This document shows, in pieces, positions 25,983-33,612 of a DNA stretch of 41,613 nt. Under the pieces are notes generated by a model, which was given only the letters and a program-made list of their open reading frames with translations, did not search any database and was not told the origin of the DNA. The translations under genes and the position numbers were made by a program. Position 1 is the stretch's first letter. The number at the start of each line of letters is the position of its first letter. Origin of the DNA: an uncultured Eubacteriales bacterium (lineage in GTDB: Bacteria > Bacillota > Clostridia > Christensenellales > UBA1242); NCBI GenBank assembly GCA_949841245.1, contig CATKYT010000009.1:1-41613 (forward strand), in the 5' to 3' direction.

Positions 25983-26147
25983 ACAACTAGGCTCAAAATA
26001 ATCTCATCTTAATTAAAGCGTCACCGCTATAATCCATCATAAAAAGCATCGCTTTTGCTCATTTTTGCTTTTTAAAAAGCAAAAAGTTTCGCTTTATCGC
26101 TTGCATTTTTCTCTTTCCCAAAAATGTCATGCATTTTTGGGCTGACC
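25983..26147 (-). ncRNA. Hairpin-rich segment between avd and TR
   Basis: A perfect 24-nt palindrome at 26062-26085 and a perfect 10-bp hairpin with a 5-nt loop at 26117-26141 (CCCAAAAATG/CATTTTTGGG), then a short GCGTCACCGC hairpin near 26018. No T-run follows on the minus strand, so these are more likely RNA-processing or structural elements at the 5' side of the template RNA than terminators. Confidence 0.55.
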
Positions 26148-26717
26148 TTAAGACTTTTTGCCAAGTCTATCGGCGTCACTTTTTCTCCATGCAACAAGCA
26201 GATTTATGCAATCCGCAACTTGCAGTGAAATTTGTTCATATTGTTTCTTCAAAATACACTGGCTTTCAAATGATAAAAAAGCCATATATGCAAGCAGTTT
26301 CAATTTCAAATAAGTGGCGTGTTGACAATCTTTTCTGTTTTCAATGTTTTTGGCATTATTCATTTGCAAAGAGTTTGCTTCAATCAATTTTTCAAGAGCA
26401 TCCAGACAATAATTTTGCAATCTGTTGACAAACACAGCACGGAAGCGCTTAGGCGATTTTTCAGTGACAGTGATGACATATGCCGCCAATTTTTTTGTTT
26501 TTGTGATAACCAACAATTCGCTTGAGCCTTGCCTTATTTTCAAAGGTTCATCGATTTCTGGAATTTCATTTTTGATGGCAGCAGTTTCTTTATATTTTTT
26601 ATTTTCTCCGCGTGCCACACCTTTTGCAGTTGCAACTCTGTCATCATAGATTTCTTTGTTGCCAGCCACTTTTGGAATTGTCAGTTGGACATCAATAGGA
26701 TTTCTTCTTTTGTTCAT
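26148..26717 (-). CDS. avd: DGR accessory variability determinant (Avd)
   Basis: Helical partner of the RT; the family forms a pentameric basic barrel that binds RT and template RNA. Residues about 68-185 fit the Avd four-helix pattern: LLVITKTKKLAAYVITVTEKSPKRFR, then VNRLQNYCLDALEKLIEAN, then LSFESQCILKKQYEQIS and LVAWRKSDADR. The 60-residue N-terminal extension makes it longer (189) than the usual 110-130. AAAGGAAAG precedes the ATG. First gene of the DGR operon. Confidence 0.9.
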   Translation of the reverse strand: MNKRRNPIDVQLTIPKVAGNKEIYDDRVATAKGVARGENKKYKETAAIKNEIPEIDEPLKIRQGSSELLVITKTKKLAAYVITVTEKSPKRFRAVFVNRLQNYCLDALEKLIEANSLQMNNAKNIENRKDCQHATYLKLKLLAYMAFLSFESQCILKKQYEQISLQVADCINLLVAWRKSDADRLGKKS

Positions 26718-26903
26718 ATACTTTCCTTTTATATTTCAGAAAGAAAAAAAACTTCTGAATTTCTTCAAAAAGTCTTGTTAAAGCGTTTTATTTGCTCTCA
26801 CAAAGCGGAACAAAAGTTCGTATTGACGCTTTGTGACCACATGGGCAGTGGAAACTACTCCCTTTTTATGACCTTATTATACATCACATTTTTCAAATGT
26901 CAA
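26718..26903 (-). promoter_or_regulatory. Consensus promoter and structured 150-nt leader of the DGR operon
   Basis: TTGACA (26903-26898), 16-bp spacer, TATAAT (26881-26876): both boxes perfect. The leader folds well: CACAAAGCG/CGCTTTGTG 9-bp stem (26835-26827 with 26807-26799) enclosing a GAAC-TTTT-GTTC hairpin; an upstream GGG...CCC hairpin (26862-26843); and TTCAGAA/TTCTGAA with eight T in its loop just before the avd ribosome-binding site. A 14-codon frame starts near 26842 without a good ribosome-binding site. Confidence 0.7.
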
Positions 26904-27013
26904 GACCTTTTTCATAAAAAGTTGGAGATTGAGATAACTTTACTCGCAACCACATACAGCCAACACCAAATTGGATTTCCCAGCGGTTCGGGCACATAAT
27001 CACTTGTCGCACC
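26904..27013. other. GC-enriched gene-free segment ahead of a terminator
   Basis: About 45-50 percent G+C from 26935 to 27012 against roughly 30 percent around it, with no believable gene. Frames crossing it are short, lack start signals and match nothing recognised. It may be a structured RNA or the remnant of a gene. The rest of the gap to 27077 holds the terminator and a promoter. Confidence 0.4.
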
Positions 27014-27039
27014 AAAAAAGAGTTGATTAAACTCTTTTT
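27014..27039. terminator. Strong bidirectional terminator with no adjacent gene end
   Basis: AAAAAAGAGTT, GATT loop, AACTCTTTTTT. No coding gene ends here on either strand, so it probably closes an unannotated plus-strand transcript or shields the DGR. Confidence 0.75.
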
Positions 27040-27043
27040 TATT

Positions 27044-27071
27044 TTGCAATAAAATTTCATTATGATATAAT
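27044..27071 (+). promoter_or_regulatory. Promoter of the C45-like gene, leaderless type
   Basis: TTGCAA, 16-bp spacer, perfect TATAAT, then 6 nt to the ATG at 27078; no Shine-Dalgarno. Confidence 0.65.
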
Positions 27072-27077
27072 TTTTAC

Positions 27078-28040
27078 ATGAAAATCAAAGTTTTAAATGG
27101 CACTCATTTTGAAATTAACAAAAAAATTTCAATTTATTTTAAAAAATATTTCAACAAAGCAAACATTAAAATTATTGAAAGCGAAAAAGTGCAAAAAATT
27201 ATCAATATTTTGGAAAGTGAACATCCTGTTGTTTTGGAAGAACTTAAAGGTAGAGCCAAAGGTTTTGACATTTCTGTTTCAGAATTTATCAGCCTAACTT
27301 CTTACGAACTTTCAGAATTGAATGAAGACAGATGCTCAGACATTTATGTCTGCGAAAAAGAATTAAAAGGCATCTACCATAATGAAGATGGCAGTGATGA
27401 AATAGTGCCAATTTTGTGCAGTTATGATGATGAAGCAATCTTTGATTTAAGTTGTTACTCTGCCCTGCATGGAACAACTTTTTCCGCTACAAAAAATTTA
27501 ATGTTTTCCATAAATTACATATACAACAAAAATCTTAATTTAAATGCCGATTTACCCACTTGGATTTTTACTAGACTTCTTCTTTCTTGCAAGAATTTTA
27601 AAGAAGTGAAAAAGACTTTAAAAAAATATTCAATCTGGGGTTCAGTTTCCATAAACCTGCTTGATGTAAAAACAAACAAATTGTTTTCAATAGAAAAACA
27701 CAATAACATAAACAGTATAAAAGAAATTAAAAACACCTATTTCAAAACAAACACATTCATTCACAAAGACATGCAAAAGTTTTGTGAAGTTCCAAAAGAA
27801 ATTAATACATCCCAAACAAGGTTTAACAAAATTGCAGAACTTTTGCAAACAAAAAGTTTAACATATCAGCAAATCATTCTTTATAATAATGGAAACGATT
27901 ATGACAGTGTAAAAGTTACTGGGCAAAACAGAAACAACTGCAAAACACAAGTAACAGTATTCTTTTGCAACGATAGAATTGAAATCATCAAAGAAAATGA
28001 AACTCAAATATTTTTAATAAAAAATATTTTCAGCCAATAA
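27078..28040 (+). CDS. Peptidase C45 / acyl-CoA:6-APA acyltransferase-like protein
   Basis: Ntn-hydrolase-like protein of 320 residues. The family order is visible: ELKGRAKGFDISVSEFISLTSYEL (56-78), then the putative self-processing cysteine C86 in RCSDIYV, then HNEDGS (101-106, in place of the usual QNxDW), an HGTTFS segment, and ARLLL-type helix text with a late FSIEKH. Relatives process themselves before the cysteine and act on amide bonds. No signal peptide, so cytoplasmic. The substrate is unknown. The mRNA appears leaderless. Confidence 0.7.
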   Translation: MKIKVLNGTHFEINKKISIYFKKYFNKANIKIIESEKVQKIINILESEHPVVLEELKGRAKGFDISVSEFISLTSYELSELNEDRCSDIYVCEKELKGIYHNEDGSDEIVPILCSYDDEAIFDLSCYSALHGTTFSATKNLMFSINYIYNKNLNLNADLPTWIFTRLLLSCKNFKEVKKTLKKYSIWGSVSINLLDVKTNKLFSIEKHNNINSIKEIKNTYFKTNTFIHKDMQKFCEVPKEINTSQTRFNKIAELLQTKSLTYQQIILYNNGNDYDSVKVTGQNRNNCKTQVTVFFCNDRIEIIKENETQIFLIKNIFSQ

Positions 28041-28050
28041 ATAAAAACAA

Positions 28051-28077
28051 AAAAAAGAGCGTAAGTCGCTCTTTTTT
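28051..28077. terminator. Bidirectional terminator between C45-like gene and cysteine synthase
   Basis: 10-bp AAAAAGAGCG/CGCTCTTTTT stem with 5-nt loop, A- and T-runs on both sides. Confidence 0.85.
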
Positions 28078-29019
28078 TTACAACACTTTAAAATCCAATA
28101 ACTCAATTTCGTCAACAAGTGATGATGTCACCGATTTAGTTAAATCTGTTGAGAGATATTTTTTGTTGTCGTCCGCAAAAACTGTAACTGCATTTTCCCC
28201 TGTCAAAATTGCTCCAAGAAAATTTGCTCCGCTGGAAATGCCAACTCCAAGCGAAAGAAACCTGCAAAGTTTTTGACTCATGGCAATGGCATCGTCATCG
28301 GCAATTGGAATAATTTGACTTACCAAATTGGGGTCATATAATTGGGGAACAATTTCATCACTTATCCCCTGAATTTTGTGATGACCAAAAGGCTTTACAT
28401 CAGAAAGTATGCGGGCATGTGCAGGTTCGATTGCAACTATTTTCAAACCTTTCTTTTGTTTCAAAAAACTTCCAATCCCACATAATGTTCCACCCGTGCC
28501 AACACCAGAAATAAAACATTGCACATCTTCATCTTTAATTTTTTCATAAATTTCTTTTGCAGTAACATTTTTTTGAATTTTAATGTTGCTTTTATTTTCA
28601 AATTGGTTTGTGCAAAAATAACTATTTTTTACATAAATTTGTGCTTGTTTAAATGCTTCTTTAAAATCTTCTGTTTCAACATATTTTGCTCCATAAAGTT
28701 TTATCAGTTTTTTTCGTTCTTCACTTACATTTTTTGGCATAATTATTGTTACAGGGTTACCAAGTAAATTCCCCATAGCACAAATGGAAATTCCCATGTT
28801 ACCACTGGAAACTTCCACAACTTCGTCCCCTTTCTTTAACAAACCATTTTTATATGCGTCAAAATAAATTTGATAAGCCACTTTGTCTTTAATGCTTCCA
28901 GTAAGAGAAAACCACTCGCATTTAACAAAAATTTTTTGAATTTTGTCATTAAATTTGCACTTAATTTCAATAATGGGTGTATTAGTAATCATTTTTTTAA
29001 TGCTTTTAAACGCTTTCAT
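28078..29019 (-). CDS. cysK: Cysteine synthase family protein (PLP-dependent)
   Basis: Predicted to make L-cysteine from O-acetylserine and sulfide. PLP lysine lies in GSIKDKVAY (approximately residue 44), the substrate loop reads SSGNMGI, and the phosphate loop is GVGTGGT. 313 residues, usual for CysK. AGAGGA precedes the ATG. The asparagine loop is SSGNMG rather than TSGNTG, so a related activity such as a cystathionine-beta-synthase-like or SbnA-type reaction is possible. Confidence 0.85.
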   Translation of the reverse strand: MKAFKSIKKMITNTPIIEIKCKFNDKIQKIFVKCEWFSLTGSIKDKVAYQIYFDAYKNGLLKKGDEVVEVSSGNMGISICAMGNLLGNPVTIIMPKNVSEERKKLIKLYGAKYVETEDFKEAFKQAQIYVKNSYFCTNQFENKSNIKIQKNVTAKEIYEKIKDEDVQCFISGVGTGGTLCGIGSFLKQKKGLKIVAIEPAHARILSDVKPFGHHKIQGISDEIVPQLYDPNLVSQIIPIADDDAIAMSQKLCRFLSLGVGISSGANFLGAILTGENAVTVFADDNKKYLSTDLTKSVTSSLVDEIELLDFKVL

Positions 29020-29063
29020 AAAAATCCTCTTAAATAATTTATGATTACATTTTAATTTTTGTT

Positions 29064-29125
29064 ACAAAAGTTCTACTTTTGTTCGACTAAAAAGGCTTGC
29101 AATTCGACTTTTATCATAGTATAAT
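29064..29125 (+). promoter_or_regulatory. Promoter and palindrome upstream of the HTH-AAA-CYTH gene
   Basis: TTGCAA (29097-29102), 17-bp spacer, perfect TATAAT (29120-29125). A perfect inverted repeat ACAAAAGT-TCT-ACTTTTGT lies at 29064-29082, between the two divergent genes, and is a candidate operator for the encoded HTH domain. Confidence 0.65.
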
Positions 29126-29147
29126 AATGTCGTCAAAAGGAGTTTTT

Positions 29148-30458
29148 ATGAACAATTTAGAAATTGGTAAAAAAATTTATGAACTTAGAAAATCAGAAGA
29201 CATGTCACAAGCAAAATTGGCATCTTTGCTTGATGTTTCAAATAAAGCAGTTTCGAAATGGGAAAATTGTGATGCCAATCCGTCACTTGAACAACTTATC
29301 AAACTTTCCAAGATTTTTAATGTGTCACTTGATGAACTGATTGGCACATCAGAGCAAAATAAACGCCGAAAAATATATAAAATAGTCATCACTGGTGGTC
29401 CATGTTCAGGAAAATCAACAGCATTAAGTTGGCTTCAAAATGAATTTTCTAAAAAAGGATATTTGGTTCTATTTGTTCCAGAAACTGCAACAGAAATGAT
29501 TATTGGCGGAGTGACACCTTGGACAATTGACAACAACATAGATTTTGAAACCAGCATTTTAAAACTTCAAATTCAAAAAGAAAAAATTTTTGAAGAAGCC
29601 ACAAAAAACACAGACTATGACAAAATTTTGATTGTTTGCGACAGGGGTTGTTTAGATTGTAAAGCATATATGACACCTAATGAGTTTAAGAAAACATTAA
29701 AAATTTTGGACACAACTGAAATTCAGTTAAGGGACAGTTATGATGCCGTTTTCCATCTTATAACTGCTGCTAAGGGTGCAGAAGAATTTTATAATTTCGA
29801 CAATGAAGCCAGACTTGAAATGCCAAACGAAGCAATAAAAATAGATGATAAAATATTAAATGCATGGATAGGTCACCCACATGTAAGAGTTATTGACAAT
29901 TCAACAGATTTCGAAACAAAAATGCGCCGTTTAATGAATGAGATTTCAAACTTTTTAGGTGCACATGAAACATATGAAATTGAAAGAAAATTTTTAATCG
30001 AACATCCAAATATTGAAACTTTGGAAAAAATGCCAAACTGTCAAAAAGTTGACATAATACAAACTTATTTAAAATCATCCAATCCAAACGAAGAAATCCG
30101 CATAAGACAACGCGGAAACAATGGCAGTTACATCTATACAAAAACCACTAAACGCATAATAAACGACCTTAAACGCGTCGAAACCGAAACTCGTATAACT
30201 AAAGATGATTATTTAAAATTGCTTATTGACATAGATACTGACAAAAGACAAATCAGAAAAACTCGTTATTGCTTAATGTATGAAAATCAATATTTTGAAA
30301 TTGATATTTATCCTTTCTGGAAAGATAAAGCAATCATGGAAATTGAACTGCATGATGAAAATCAACAAATTAAATTGCCAAATTTCATTAAAGTCAAAGA
30401 AGAAGTTACAGGGAAAAATGAATATAAAAATTCATCAATTGCTTCAACAAACCTATAA
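29148..30458 (+). CDS. HTH-AAA-CYTH three-domain fusion protein
   Basis: Residues 4-66 are an XRE/Cro helix-turn-helix (IGKKIYELRKSEDMSQAKLA, then SNKAVSKWE). Residues 76-270 form an AAA_28-type P-loop ATPase with Walker A GGPCSGKST (83-91) and the TxEV-like VPETATEMI. Residues 275-430 form a CYTH (triphosphate tunnel) domain opening with EIERKFLIE (277-285) and showing IRIRQRG and ETETR. 436 residues. The start is at 29148 behind AAGGAG; an earlier frame start would lie in the promoter. AAA-CYTH pairs are known (Ttd14-like); the DNA-binding addition suggests a nucleotide- or polyphosphate-sensing regulator, which is inference. Confidence 0.88.
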   Translation: MNNLEIGKKIYELRKSEDMSQAKLASLLDVSNKAVSKWENCDANPSLEQLIKLSKIFNVSLDELIGTSEQNKRRKIYKIVITGGPCSGKSTALSWLQNEFSKKGYLVLFVPETATEMIIGGVTPWTIDNNIDFETSILKLQIQKEKIFEEATKNTDYDKILIVCDRGCLDCKAYMTPNEFKKTLKILDTTEIQLRDSYDAVFHLITAAKGAEEFYNFDNEARLEMPNEAIKIDDKILNAWIGHPHVRVIDNSTDFETKMRRLMNEISNFLGAHETYEIERKFLIEHPNIETLEKMPNCQKVDIIQTYLKSSNPNEEIRIRQRGNNGSYIYTKTTKRIINDLKRVETETRITKDDYLKLLIDIDTDKRQIRKTRYCLMYENQYFEIDIYPFWKDKAIMEIELHDENQQIKLPNFIKVKEEVTGKNEYKNSSIASTNL

Positions 30459-30623
30459 AAATCTTCTCTATAATTTTGATGATAAATTAATAATAAATTA
30501 AAAAACTTACTTTAAATTTTGCAAATTTGATTTTTAAATACATTATTCTTATAAAGTCTTTTTACTTTTTCGACTTAAAAAACTTGAATTATAAAACTAA
30601 ATAAAATTATAAAAAAATAACAA

Positions 30624-30646
30624 AAAAGCGTCATTTAGACGCTTTT
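30624..30646. terminator. Bidirectional terminator
   Basis: AAAAGCGTC, ATTTA loop, GACGCTTTT, with A- and T-runs. It closes the 107-residue gene on the minus strand. The 165 bp to its left hold nothing recognisable. Confidence 0.8.
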
Positions 30647-30968
30647 ATTTATTTAAGTTTTTAAGATATTCCAAAACAATCTTTACATTTTTGTCATGGC
30701 TTACTGTAAAATTTAAGTCAGTAACTTCCATCCAACCATTTTGTTTTGCAAGATAAAGAAGCAAGTCATATTTGCAACATCTTATCATAGTTTCTTGATA
30801 AAGTTTTACTTGGTCTGTTGACAAATAAAGTTTTGTCAATTTTTTATGCAACACAACCAATTCTTCAAGTTCATCAATCTCAAAATGACGACAATATTGT
30901 TTGTAAAAATCTTGCAAACTTTTAAGTTCTTGTTCTGCAATTTCTTTTGTTGCTTTTACCTTAACCAT
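30645..30968 (-). CDS. Hypothetical helical protein, third gene of the asp23-fakA operon
   Basis: A 107-residue, mostly helical, lysine-rich protein with no recognised domain, signal peptide or membrane segment. AAGGAG lies 8-9 nt before the ATG. It follows fakA by 14 nt, so it is almost certainly cotranscribed, but nothing in its sequence shows a function. Confidence 0.75.
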   Translation of the reverse strand: MVKVKATKEIAEQELKSLQDFYKQYCRHFEIDELEELVVLHKKLTKLYLSTDQVKLYQETMIRCCKYDLLLYLAKQNGWMEVTDLNFTVSHDKNVKIVLEYLKNLNK

Positions 30969-30982
30969 CTAAAACTCCTTTT

Positions 30983-32617
30983 CTATTCAAGAGAAACTAA
31001 GTAGTAATAAACTGGTTGACCACCATTTGCCACAGTAACTTCACAATCAGGATATTTCTTAGCCACTTGTGCTTGCAAATCATTGGCATCTTCTTCACGA
31101 ATGTCTTCACCATAAAAAAGAGTAATGTTCATAATTGAGTCATCAATCAAAGCATCAATCAACTTTTCTGTCGTTTCGTTAACCAAACTGCCTTTTGCCA
31201 AAATTGCTTTATCATCAAGCCCGATAATTTCGCCTTTAACAAGGTCAAAACCATCAACATGAGTGTCACGAACGGCATAAGTTACAGAGCCAGAACGCAC
31301 ACATCTGATGGCTTCAAGCATGGCATTCTGATTTTCTTCCACAGTGGCATCAGGATTGAAAGCAATTGAAGCCGCAATTCCTTCAGGAACGCTTTTTGTA
31401 GGAATGACAATCAAGTTTTTGTTTGTTACATCGCCCGCTTGTTCAGCAGCCAAAACAATGTTTTTGTTATTTGGGAAAACAAAGACATTGCGTGCAGGCA
31501 CTTTATCTGCGGCAGTTGCAATATCTTCCGCACTTGGGTTCATAGTCTGTCCACCAACAATAATTTCATCAACTGTAAGTTCTCTGAATATGTTTGCCAA
31601 ACCATCACCTGGGGCAACAGAAATCATGCCCATTTCCTTGGTTTCTTCCACTGCCTGAGTCTTTTTCTTCAAAGCACGGTTTTGTTCTCTCATATTTTCA
31701 ATTTTAAGATTATAAAGTTCGCCAAGTTCCAAAGCATAACCAAGTGCTTTATGTGGATCATTTGTGTGAACATGCACCTTAACAAGCGACAAATCGCCAA
31801 TGCAAATGACAGAATCGCCAATATCCATAAGTTTTTCACGAAGTTTTGCAATGTCTGCTTCGGTTGTCTTCTTATGCATGTTGATAATCATATATTCTGT
31901 GCAATAACCGAATTCAATGTCACCAATGTTATTGATGTCTGCAATCACATCATCCACTGTTTGTGGTTTGGTTTCATCTTCAAAAGTATATTCAAGGTCT
32001 TCTTCACCCATAAGGAAACGATAAAAACCTGTGAAAATAACCAAAATTCCACGACCACCACTGTCAACAACGCCTGCTTTCTTCAAAACTGGCAACATTT
32101 CAGGTGTTTGCTTTAAAATTTCTTCGCCAGTGTCAAGCACTTTTTTCAAGAATGTTTCAAAATCATCATGACGCTTAGCAATGCTTACTGCGTTTTCAGC
32201 CATGACACGAATTACAGTCAAAATTGTGCCTTCTTTTGGAATGGTAACAGCCTTATAAGCGATTGCAGCCCCTTCCTGCATAGCCTTTGCAAAGTCTTTT
32301 GTGCTGACTTCTTTGCAGTTTTTAGTAACAGAACAAAAACCTTTAAAAATCTGAGATGTGATAACCCCACTGTTTCCTCTTGCACCGCGCAAAGCCCCTT
32401 TTGAGAACGCTTCAGAAAGTGAAGAAAGGTCGTTGTTCATACATTTGTTTACTTCGCCAACAGCGGATTTCATCGTTAGAAACATATTTGTTCCTGTATC
32501 ACCATCAGGAACTGGAAAAACATTCAATGAGTCAATATATTCTTTATTTTGTTCAAGCAAACTTGCACCAGCAAGAATCATCTTGCGGAAAGTTGCTCCG
32601 TTTATCGTTTTTTGCAT
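30983..32617 (-). CDS. fakA: Fatty acid kinase subunit A-like protein (YloV/DAK2)
   Basis: In characterised Firmicutes FakA phosphorylates fatty acids bound to FakB. The N-terminal DAK phosphatase/DhaL domain carries the nucleotide/Mg motif VPDGDTGTN (36-44) and RGARGNSGVI; the middle domain and C-terminal DegV-like region end in GGQPVYYYLVSLE. 544 residues, usual for YloV. Gene order asp23-fakA divergent from rpmB matches B. subtilis yloU-yloV-rpmB. AAAGG precedes the ATG. Confidence 0.93.
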   Translation of the reverse strand: MQKTINGATFRKMILAGASLLEQNKEYIDSLNVFPVPDGDTGTNMFLTMKSAVGEVNKCMNNDLSSLSEAFSKGALRGARGNSGVITSQIFKGFCSVTKNCKEVSTKDFAKAMQEGAAIAYKAVTIPKEGTILTVIRVMAENAVSIAKRHDDFETFLKKVLDTGEEILKQTPEMLPVLKKAGVVDSGGRGILVIFTGFYRFLMGEEDLEYTFEDETKPQTVDDVIADINNIGDIEFGYCTEYMIINMHKKTTEADIAKLREKLMDIGDSVICIGDLSLVKVHVHTNDPHKALGYALELGELYNLKIENMREQNRALKKKTQAVEETKEMGMISVAPGDGLANIFRELTVDEIIVGGQTMNPSAEDIATAADKVPARNVFVFPNNKNIVLAAEQAGDVTNKNLIVIPTKSVPEGIAASIAFNPDATVEENQNAMLEAIRCVRSGSVTYAVRDTHVDGFDLVKGEIIGLDDKAILAKGSLVNETTEKLIDALIDDSIMNITLFYGEDIREEDANDLQAQVAKKYPDCEVTVANGGQPVYYYLVSLE

Positions 32618-32632
32618 ACCTTTTGCTCCCTA

Positions 32633-32983
32633 TTATACACAAACGCCGACAACATGGACATTGACTGTGTCAACAATCATGCCAGTAAAATTTTCGACAT
32701 TATATTTAACTGATTTTTTAAGCGATTCTGCAACGGCACTGATAGAAACACCGTATTTTAAAATGCAGTGTATATCAATAAAAATTCTGTTGTCTATATG
32801 ATTAATAGAGACACCTTTTGAGTATCTCTCATGTTTGAAAACTTCTCTTGCACTGTCCTTGAAATTTTTTGCCACAAGGTCAACAACACCATAACAATCC
32901 AACGCAACAAAACCAGCAACAGTGCGTATTGCATTGTCGCTGATTGAGATATTGCCATAATAGTTATTTGTGTCAACAGTCAA
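32633..32983 (-). CDS. Asp23/Gls24 family envelope stress protein (YloU-like)
   Basis: 116 residues: GNISISDNAIRTVAGFVALDCYGVVDL opens the Asp23 domain, closed by VDTVNVHVVGVCV. Function in the family is linked to the membrane or cell envelope; the B. subtilis counterpart YloU neighbours fakA. The likely start is TTG at 32983, behind GGGGG at 7 nt; the longer frame to 33091 crosses the promoter and is hydrophobic nonsense. A non-ATG start is unusual in this window. Confidence 0.85.
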   Translation of the reverse strand: MTVDTNNYYGNISISDNAIRTVAGFVALDCYGVVDLVAKNFKDSAREVFKHERYSKGVSINHIDNRIFIDIHCILKYGVSISAVAESLKKSVKYNVENFTGMIVDTVNVHVVGVCV

Positions 32984-33017
32984 GTCTAAACCCCCGTAAA
33001 CATTATTCGCTAAGTAT

Positions 33018-33046
33018 ATAATACTATAAATATAAAATTTTGACAA
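33018..33046 (-). promoter_or_regulatory. Promoter of the asp23-fakA operon
   Basis: Minus strand TTGTCA, 17-bp spacer, TATTAT, about 35 nt before the TTG start. Confidence 0.7.
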
Positions 33047-33159
33047 GCAAATAAAAACAAAAAAACAAATTTTTTTGTCAAAATCGACCAAAAAGGATGG
33101 ATTTATAAAATATTATACTACAACTCTGAAAAATCTATGATAAACTATGTTAAAAATGG

Positions 33160-33188
33160 TTGATTTTTTATTTAAAATGTGTTAATAT
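33160..33188 (+). promoter_or_regulatory. Promoter of rpmB
   Basis: TTGATT, 17-bp spacer, TAATAT, then a short leader with AAAGGAG. Confidence 0.7.
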
Positions 33189-33219
33189 AAAACACGAAAC
33201 ACAATTAAAGGAGACGAAT

Positions 33220-33402
33220 ATGAGCAGAGTTTGTGAAATTTGCGGAAAGGGTAAAATGGATGGCAAGACTGTCAGCCATGCAAATAATAAAGCACCAAAA
33301 AAATATGATGTAAACTTGCAGAACACAGAAATAAACGGCAAGAGAGTTAAGGCTTGCACTAAATGTATCAAAACTGCAAAGAAAAACAGTAACAACGCAT
33401 AA
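33220..33402 (+). CDS. rpmB: 50S ribosomal protein bL28, zinc-ribbon form
   Basis: Component of the large ribosomal subunit. 60 residues: MSRVCEICGKGK ... VSHANNKAPKKYDVNLQ. Four cysteines in two CxxC pairs (C5, C8 and C46, C49) mark the zinc-binding C+ paralogue form. An in-frame upstream start exists at 33160 but overlaps the promoter; AAAGGAG at 33207-33213 fixes the start. Divergent from asp23, as in other Firmicutes. Confidence 0.96.
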   Translation: MSRVCEICGKGKMDGKTVSHANNKAPKKYDVNLQNTEINGKRVKACTKCIKTAKKNSNNA

Positions 33403-33425
33403 GAGTTACCTAAATTTTTCACATC

Positions 33426-33456
33426 AAAAGAGAGACGATTTTCGTCTCTTTTTTCG
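33426..33456 (+). terminator. Terminator of rpmB
   Basis: AGAGAGACGA, 3-nt loop, TCGTCTCTTT with T-run. The remaining gap to 33612 holds only a small ATGGA/TCCAT hairpin near 33505-33518. Confidence 0.8.
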
Positions 33457-33612
33457 TTTGGTTAATCAGTCTTTTGTGTTGTTTTTATAAAACATTTTCA
33501 AAAATGGAACTGTCCATTTTGGCGCTTTTACGCAAATTATTCTGATGTTTGATTTCTTTTCTTTTTCCATAATATTTATTATGTTGACATGTTTAATTTT
33601 GTCACATATTTT

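Noticed and set aside
26798-26842. 14-codon leader peptide in the DGR leader
   Set aside because: It has no ribosome-binding site at useful distance and no runs of a regulatory codon; mentioned only as part of the leader.
26529-26999. 156-codon plus-strand frame over the avd leader
   Set aside because: It overlaps avd in antisense and the DGR promoter and leader, with no recognisable protein features.
26904-27013. tRNA-Leu 3'-end duplicate as an attachment site (GGTTCG ... GCACCAAA)
   Set aside because: Only two short matches with different spacing; no direct repeat long enough for an att site.
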